33,691 nt of DNA. It comes from an uncultured Muribaculaceae bacterium. Lineage in GTDB: Bacteria > Bacteroidota > Bacteroidia > Bacteroidales > Muribaculaceae. Where the stretch lies: contig CALUMJ010000029.1 of assembly GCA_944321715.1 (NCBI GenBank), forward strand, positions 1 through 33,691, read 5' to 3'. Of this stretch, positions 29,805 through 33,691 are shown in pieces. Within the stretch, counting starts at the first letter, position 1. The number at the start of each line of letters is the position of its first letter. The position numbers and the translations under genes are program-made. The notes under the pieces are model-generated. The model was given only the letters and a program-made list of their open reading frames with translations. It searched no databases and was not told the origin of the DNA.

Positions 29805-30935
29805 TTACAAGCGCCGCGTTACACACGCCACCATCTCTTCTTTCCACGGTTTGAAATCACCGGCAATGATGTGCTTGCGCGCTTCGCCCACAAGCCACAG
29901 ATAAAATGCAAGGTTGTGAATGCTTGCAATCTGCATGGCGAGCAATTCGCCGCACACAAACAAGTGCCGCACGTATGCCTTGCTATAAGCATGGTCAACA
30001 TACGACGGCCCATCTTCCTGCAACGGGCTGAAGTCGTCGGCCCACTTGAGGTTGCGCATGTTCATGATGCCGTGACGGGTGAAGAGCATTCCGTTGCGCC
30101 CGTTGCGTGTGGGCATCACACAGTCCATCATGTCCACACCGCGGTCGATTGCTTCAAGTATGTTGGCTGGCGTGCCGACACCCATCAAGTAGCGTGGGCG
30201 GTCGGCAGGCAATATTTCGTTTACGATTTCAATCATTTCATACATTTTCTCGGTGGGTTCGCCCACGGCAAGACCACCTATTGCGTTCCCCTCGGCACCA
30301 AGGTCGGCCACAAATTTTGCCGCTTCGCGCCGCAAGTCGGGATAAGTGCATCCTTGCACTATTGGGAAAAATGCTTGATTGTAGCCATACCGCCCCTCGG
30401 TTTCGTTAAAGTGTTTCCATCCACGGGCGAGCCACCGCTGTGTCAGTTCGAGCGACTTGCGCGCATAGGTGTAGTCAGATGTGCCAGGTGGGCACTCATC
30501 TAAGGCCATCATTATGTCGCTGCCTATGCTGCGCTGTATGTCCACCACCCCCTCGGGCGTGAACAAGTGCTTCGATCCGTCGATGTGGCTGCGGAAATAA
30601 GCCCCCTCCTCCTTGAGCTTGCGGTTTTCCGACAGCGAGAACACCTGGAAGCCGCCACTGTCGGTGAGTATGGGGCGGTTCCAGCCGTTGAACTTGTGCA
30701 ATCCGCCGGCTTTCTCGATGATTGGCATCCCGGGGCGCAAATACAGGTGGTAGGTATTGCCAAGTATTATTTGAGCCTTTATGTCGTCGGCAAGCTCACG
30801 CTGGTGTACGGCCTTCACCGTGCCGCACGTACCCACGGGCATGAAGATGGGCGTTTCGATTTCGCCGTGAGCCGTGCTTATTACTCCGGCACGGGCATTG
30901 CTTCCCGGCGATGATGCTATGAGTCGGTATTCCAT
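29805..30935 (-). CDS. tgt: Queuine tRNA-ribosyltransferase
   Basis: 376 residues. It exchanges guanine 34 for preQ1 in GUN-anticodon tRNAs. The active-site loop DSGGFQVFSL has Asp 92, GGLAVGEP binds substrate, and the nucleophile Asp is in DMMDCVMPTRNGRNG. The zinc site is unusual: where the E. coli enzyme has Cys-x-Cys-x2-Cys before the NYSRAY segment, this protein reads DGPSYVDHAYSKAY, so all three Cys are absent, though the later His in SIHNL remains. I believe this is common in Bacteroidota but cannot check. Spacing to smpB is 12 nt. Confidence 0.93.
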   Translation of the reverse strand: MEYRLIASSPGSNARAGVISTAHGEIETPIFMPVGTCGTVKAVHQRELADDIKAQIILGNTYHLYLRPGMPIIEKAGGLHKFNGWNRPILTDSGGFQVFSLSENRKLKEEGAYFRSHIDGSKHLFTPEGVVDIQRSIGSDIMMALDECPPGTSDYTYARKSLELTQRWLARGWKHFNETEGRYGYNQAFFPIVQGCTYPDLRREAAKFVADLGAEGNAIGGLAVGEPTEKMYEMIEIVNEILPADRPRYLMGVGTPANILEAIDRGVDMMDCVMPTRNGRNGMLFTRHGIMNMRNLKWADDFSPLQEDGPSYVDHAYSKAYVRHLFVCGELLAMQIASIHNLAFYLWLVGEARKHIIAGDFKPWKEEMVACVTRRL

Positions 30936-30947
30936 TATGCTGTGCTT

Positions 30948-31400
30948 CTATTTTTTCATTGCGCGGTCCATCATGCGCTTGTCTTCGCGCTCCTTTATCG
31001 ACTGTCGCTTGTCATATTCCTTTTTGCCTCGGGCTATTGCAACCGCCATTTTGGCAAGCCCCTTCTCGTTGATAAAGAGCCGCAGCGGCACTATGGTATA
31101 GCCACTCTGCTGGCTCAACTTCTGCATCTTGGCTATTTCTTTCTTGGTGAGCAGCAATTTGCGGTCGCGGCGTATTATGTGGTTGTTGTACGAGCCAAAT
31201 GTGTATTCGGCCACATACATGTTTTTCACCCACACCTCACCATTGTTGATGTAGCAAAATGTGTCGCTAAGCCCAGCCTTCCCGAGCCTGATTGACTTGA
31301 TTTCGGTGCCCGAAAGTACGATACCGGCAACGAACGTTTCGAGTATTTCGTAGTCGAATGTAGCTCGCTTGTTCTTTATATTGATATTTGAATCTTTCAT
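30948..31400 (-). CDS. smpB: SsrA-binding protein SmpB
   Basis: 150 residues, normal length. Conserved pieces are [39 protein letters not shown], the [12 protein letters not shown] helix and the basic C-terminal tail [15 protein letters not shown]. It delivers tmRNA to stalled ribosomes. The tmRNA gene itself is not in this window. The start lies 1 nt after the upstream gene's stop, so the two are translationally linked. Confidence 0.97.
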   Translation of the reverse strand: MKDSNINIKNKRATFDYEILETFVAGIVLSGTEIKSIRLGKAGLSDTFCYINNGEVWVKNMYVAEYTFGSYNNHIIRRDRKLLLTKKEIAKMQKLSQQSGYTIVPLRLFINEKGLAKMAVAIARGKKEYDKRQSIKEREDKRMMDRAMKK

Positions 31401-31401
31401 C

Positions 31402-31956
31402 TTAACTAATGCTATTCATTATTAACCCCAGTAGGTAGCCGATAGCCAATGGCAAAACTAGCACCATTGCAGCTATGGCTATGAGGATTTTTTTGTTGCC
31501 GTCATCGGCAATTTCAAGGTAGCTGTCGGCTTTCCATGCCATGAAGAACACGTAGAAGTACAATATTTTCAAGTAGGGGAACGAGGCCGGCAGCAGGTTG
31601 TCGATTATGTTCAGTGCTACCATCATCGCCATGCAATAGAGTATGACCACATTGACGCGGTTGGCCATCTGCTTGCTTTTGACGACTGCAGGGAAGTAGC
31701 CTGTGGCCACATAGCTGGCTATGAAGAATGCGAAAAAATATTTGGCAAAGTCGATGACTGCCGCCATGATGCAGCCGACCAATGTGGCTCGGGCATCGTA
31801 AGCGAGGCTCATGAATGCCGATAAAGCCAGCACAGCCAGCATCGGGTATAATACCCTCGACTGCACATCGCGCCATTGCACGCTGCTGTGTCCGACTGCT
31901 TTCCACCCATTGCGAGGAAAACAGACTACGTATGATGCATTTTTGAAATAATTCAT
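31402..31956 (-). CDS. Yip1-like integral membrane protein
   Basis: 184 residues with about five transmembrane helices ([86 protein letters not shown]). This fits the small Yip1/DUF1282 group often found upstream of smpB in Bacteroidales. No catalytic motif. It is the first gene of the long minus-strand run; a TATTTTTG element lies 21 nt upstream. Confidence 0.75.
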   Translation of the reverse strand: MNYFKNASYVVCFPRNGWKAVGHSSVQWRDVQSRVLYPMLAVLALSAFMSLAYDARATLVGCIMAAVIDFAKYFFAFFIASYVATGYFPAVVKSKQMANRVNVVILYCMAMMVALNIIDNLLPASFPYLKILYFYVFFMAWKADSYLEIADDGNKKILIAIAAMVLVLPLAIGYLLGLIMNSIS

Positions 31957-31977
31957 TCCTCAAGTTTTTTCAGACTG

Positions 31978-31985
31978 CAAAAATA
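31978..31985 (-). promoter_or_regulatory. -7 element of the yip1-smpB-tgt operon
   Basis: TATTTTTG on the minus strand matches TAnnTTTG and lies just upstream of the first gene. The nearest TTTG is 24 nt away, longer than usual, so the -33 box is doubtful. Confidence 0.5.
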
Positions 31986-32083
31986 ACTAATATCGGCGGA
32001 ATAATCGAACAAAATCAGCAGATTAACGCAATATAAGTTAAGAATCAGGCGGTTAGGAAAATTTTACAAAATAAAAAAAGAAA

Positions 32084-32268
32084 GTGTATCAAAATAGCGA
32101 TTACATTATACAAGCCGTAGAGCCGTCATACTATGGCGGCTCGATGACAGCCCGAATGCAACCGTAATATGCTGTAAATATGGCAATAACGAGCCGCCAT
32201 GATATGACGGCTGCATAATTGTCTGTCTGTAATTGCTGATTGTTTCAGGCATTGCAATTTTGACACAC
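32084..32268. repeat. MITE-like palindromic element A; first part of gap 31957-32466
   Basis: Terminal inverted repeats are GTGTATCAAAATAGC (32084-32098) and the complement of 32254-32268, matching in 13 of 15 bases. Inside is a second inverted repeat, 32121-32143 with 32190-32212, matching in 21 of 23 bases around AGCCGTCATA..ATGGCGGCTC. No coding frame is convincing. Related, diverged copies are at 21450-21615 and 15640-15777. Confidence 0.7.
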
Positions 32269-32291
32269 CTCCCTGTCTTGCATTAATATGG

Positions 32292-32463
32292 GGGTGTATC
32301 AAAATTAGCATCAATCTGGTTCGTAGGGACGCACGGCTCGTGCGTCCGTGTGCTGTAAGGCGCTATTAAATTGCTATGTTTCAACCTAATATACACCTAT
32401 TGACGCAGCGGACGCACGAGCCGTCCTTACGAAATCGCTTAAATTTGCATTTTGGCACACCCT
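32292..32463. repeat. MITE-like palindromic element B
   Basis: The terminal inverted repeats GGGTGTATCAAAAT (32292-32305) and the complement of 32450-32463 (GGGTGTGCCAAAAT) share the end sequence of element A. The inner arms, 32320-32348 and 32409-32433, pair through TTCGTA.GGAC and GGCTCGTGCGTCCG; the left arm also contains the self-palindrome GGACGCACG-GCT-CGTGCGTCC. It ends 3 nt from the stop codon of the next gene, where its hairpins could end transcription. Confidence 0.7.
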
Positions 32464-32466
32464 CTT

Positions 32467-32790
32467 CTATTGGCACACTTTGAATGTTGTCTTTTTACCG
32501 TTTATTCGCAATGCCACTTTGGGATTTGAAAAATGGGTGAGATGAGGAAAAGTCAGTGTCACAGTAGCTACACCGTCTTTACTTTCTACTTTTACCGAGG
32601 TTGCAGGATACTCCTTTCCGTAGCAAGGTATAAGTTTTACGTCCGAAACAAAATATTTCTCCCCGGCATTGTCGTCTGTAAAAACGATAGTCACCTTGTC
32701 GTTATAATTGTTGAAGCTCTGGCAATGGGGCTTGGCATTGGCCGCCATGCAAATTAACACTGTGATGATTGCGATTATAAATGCTTTCAT
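32467..32790 (-). CDS. Small secreted protein of unknown function
   Basis: 107 residues. The signal peptide MKAFIIAIITVLICMAANA is followed by an 88-residue mature part that looks all-beta (KVTIVFTDDNAGEKYFV, VATVTLTFPHL), with Cys in KPHCQSF, IPCYGK and the terminal VCQ. No family recognised. It lies 28 nt after the outer membrane barrel gene on the same strand, so they are probably co-transcribed; it may be a periplasmic partner. Element B follows directly. Confidence 0.7.
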   Translation of the reverse strand: MKAFIIAIITVLICMAANAKPHCQSFNNYNDKVTIVFTDDNAGEKYFVSDVKLIPCYGKEYPATSVKVESKDGVATVTLTFPHLTHFSNPKVALRINGKKTTFKVCQ

Positions 32791-32818
32791 ATTCGATTGT
32801 TTTAGTAAATTGTTTTTC

Positions 32819-33691
32819 TTATTTGCTGCCCGACAAGATACCGGTGTCGTTGTCGCTGTTGTTTATGCGCTTGTCGCTGGCATTGCGCTGCTTGCCAAAG
32901 TCGAGATTGAACGACACATTGAGCATTACCATGCGTTTGAAATCATCGGAATAAGCAACTTGACTGTAAGGTGCTAATTTTGATAGGTTTTCCACACCTT
33001 GCTCATACCGCTTGGTAAATGGGTTCATGAGCATCATTTGAATGCCCCATTTCTCGGTATTGTAACCCACAGCAATGGAGTGCAGCTTCTCGCCGCGGGT
33101 TATTGTTTCGCCCCACAGGCTGTGGTAGCTTGTGTTCATGTCAATCATCATTCCCCAGTTTTTATACTGCGCCATGATGCTGCCACGGAAGCCCCAGTTT
33201 GTATGGGTGTGGGTGTAATTGTTGCCGTTGCTAATGTAACGGTTGAAAAACGGCGTGAGGCGCACAGCCACATACTCGCCGAAAGGGAACACCTGCACAG
33301 TGGCTTGTGCGTTAATGCGGTGGAACCCACGCTGGTTGGCGTATGTGCGTACAAATTTGCCGCTGTCATACAAGGTCTCTTCCATAATCGGTTTGTCGTC
33401 GTAGGAATACCTCCCTAACAATTCCACATTCACATATCGGCTGCGCCAGCTTGCCGAAAGGCTGTTGGTATAAAACGTCACGCTGTGCAACGCCGGGTTG
33501 CCTCGACGCACCTGGTAAGCATCCATCCCTTGTGTGACATCGCTCAAGTCGGACAGCGACGGCGAGTACCCCGACATATAGGCATTGTATCGCAGGAATA
33601 CGCTGTTTGTAACTGCGTAAGAAAGTGTCAGCGTCGGCCTCACAATCCATTTCTCCTGCGTGAAGCCTTCTTGTTCATATCCAGTGCGCAT
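32819..33691 (-). CDS. Outer membrane beta-barrel protein, TonB-receptor-like, 3' part
   Basis: The window holds the last 290 residues; the gene continues past the right edge. The sequence is a run of alternating amphipathic strands rich in Tyr and Trp (VFLRYNAYMSGYSPSLSDLS, YQVRRGNPALHS, WGFRGSIMAQYKNWGM), ending in a final strand VMLNVSFNLDFGK. The RGNP motif and overall layout fit the OMP_b-brl_3 family, which usually carries an N-terminal CarboxypepD_reg-like domain. The C-terminal tail after the last strand is polar (about 20 residues). The substrate cannot be inferred. Confidence 0.82.
   Translation of the reverse strand: MRTGYEQEGFTQEKWIVRPTLTLSYAVTNSVFLRYNAYMSGYSPSLSDLSDVTQGMDAYQVRRGNPALHSVTFYTNSLSASWRSRYVNVELLGRYSYDDKPIMEETLYDSGKFVRTYANQRGFHRINAQATVQVFPFGEYVAVRLTPFFNRYISNGNNYTHTHTNWGFRGSIMAQYKNWGMMIDMNTSYHSLWGETITRGEKLHSIAVGYNTEKWGIQMMLMNPFTKRYEQGVENLSKLAPYSQVAYSDDFKRMVMLNVSFNLDFGKQRNASDKRINNSDNDTGILSGSK

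Overview
The window reads as a Bacteroidota chromosome segment, most likely from the order Bacteroidales. The -7 elements fit the Bacteroides consensus TAnnTTTG (upstream of the tRNA, higBA, the phytase-like gene and nrnA), with a TTTG -33 box 18-20 nt away in three of them. Gene content agrees: DUF4827 lipoprotein, DUF3127 protein, NfnSL pair, a Yip1-smpB-tgt-LptF/G chain, and an OMP_b-brl_3-type outer membrane barrel. The genus cannot be fixed from this stretch.

Layout. (1) 1-126: tRNA-Val(UAC) and its promoter, minus strand. (2) 198-8219: a defence-type island, minus strand. Its core is an MmeI/YeeA-like adenine methyltransferase, an SF2 helicase and a T5orf172/GIY-YIG nuclease. Between methyltransferase and helicase sit three unrelated cargo items: a putative zinc-binding/HNH-like protein, a DUF3791 protein and a HigBA-type toxin-antitoxin pair. 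Short scars of the helicase 5' end and methyltransferase 3' end separate the cargo, which suggests successive exchanges at one slot. The target-recognition part of the methyltransferase and the first cargo gene are much more AT-rich than their surroundings. (3) 8242-9483: secreted MINPP/phytase-like phosphatase. (4) 9638-13139, plus strand: TPR protein, NrnA-like DHH phosphoesterase, DUF4827 lipoprotein, GlmM-like mutase. (5) 13223-16873, minus strand: NfnSL oxidoreductase pair, then a DUF3127 protein with an SSB-like acidic tail directly upstream of recR. (6) 16930-23124, minus strand: an accessory, decaying region with two paralogous membrane/zinc-ribbon proteins, a truncated duplicate of a NUDIX plus Cys-rich cassette, a secreted transglutaminase-like protein, a Sel1-repeat gene broken by a nonsense codon, and several non-coding repeats. 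(7) 23125-31956, minus strand: a compact nine-gene run (yip1, smpB, tgt, lptF/G, dsbD, mazG, topB, NUDIX, Cys-rich membrane protein) with gaps of 22 nt or less and several 1-4 nt overlaps. (8) 31957-32466: two adjacent MITE-like palindromic elements. (9) 32467-33691: a small secreted protein and the 3' part of an outer membrane barrel gene.

The best candidates for something not well described are the cargo slot of the island, the paralogous membrane/zinc-ribbon proteins, the duplicated NUDIX cassette whose two copies share an in-frame TAA, and the families of terminal-inverted-repeat intergenic elements. No database search was possible, so novelty is untested throughout. Residue and identity counts are hand counts.
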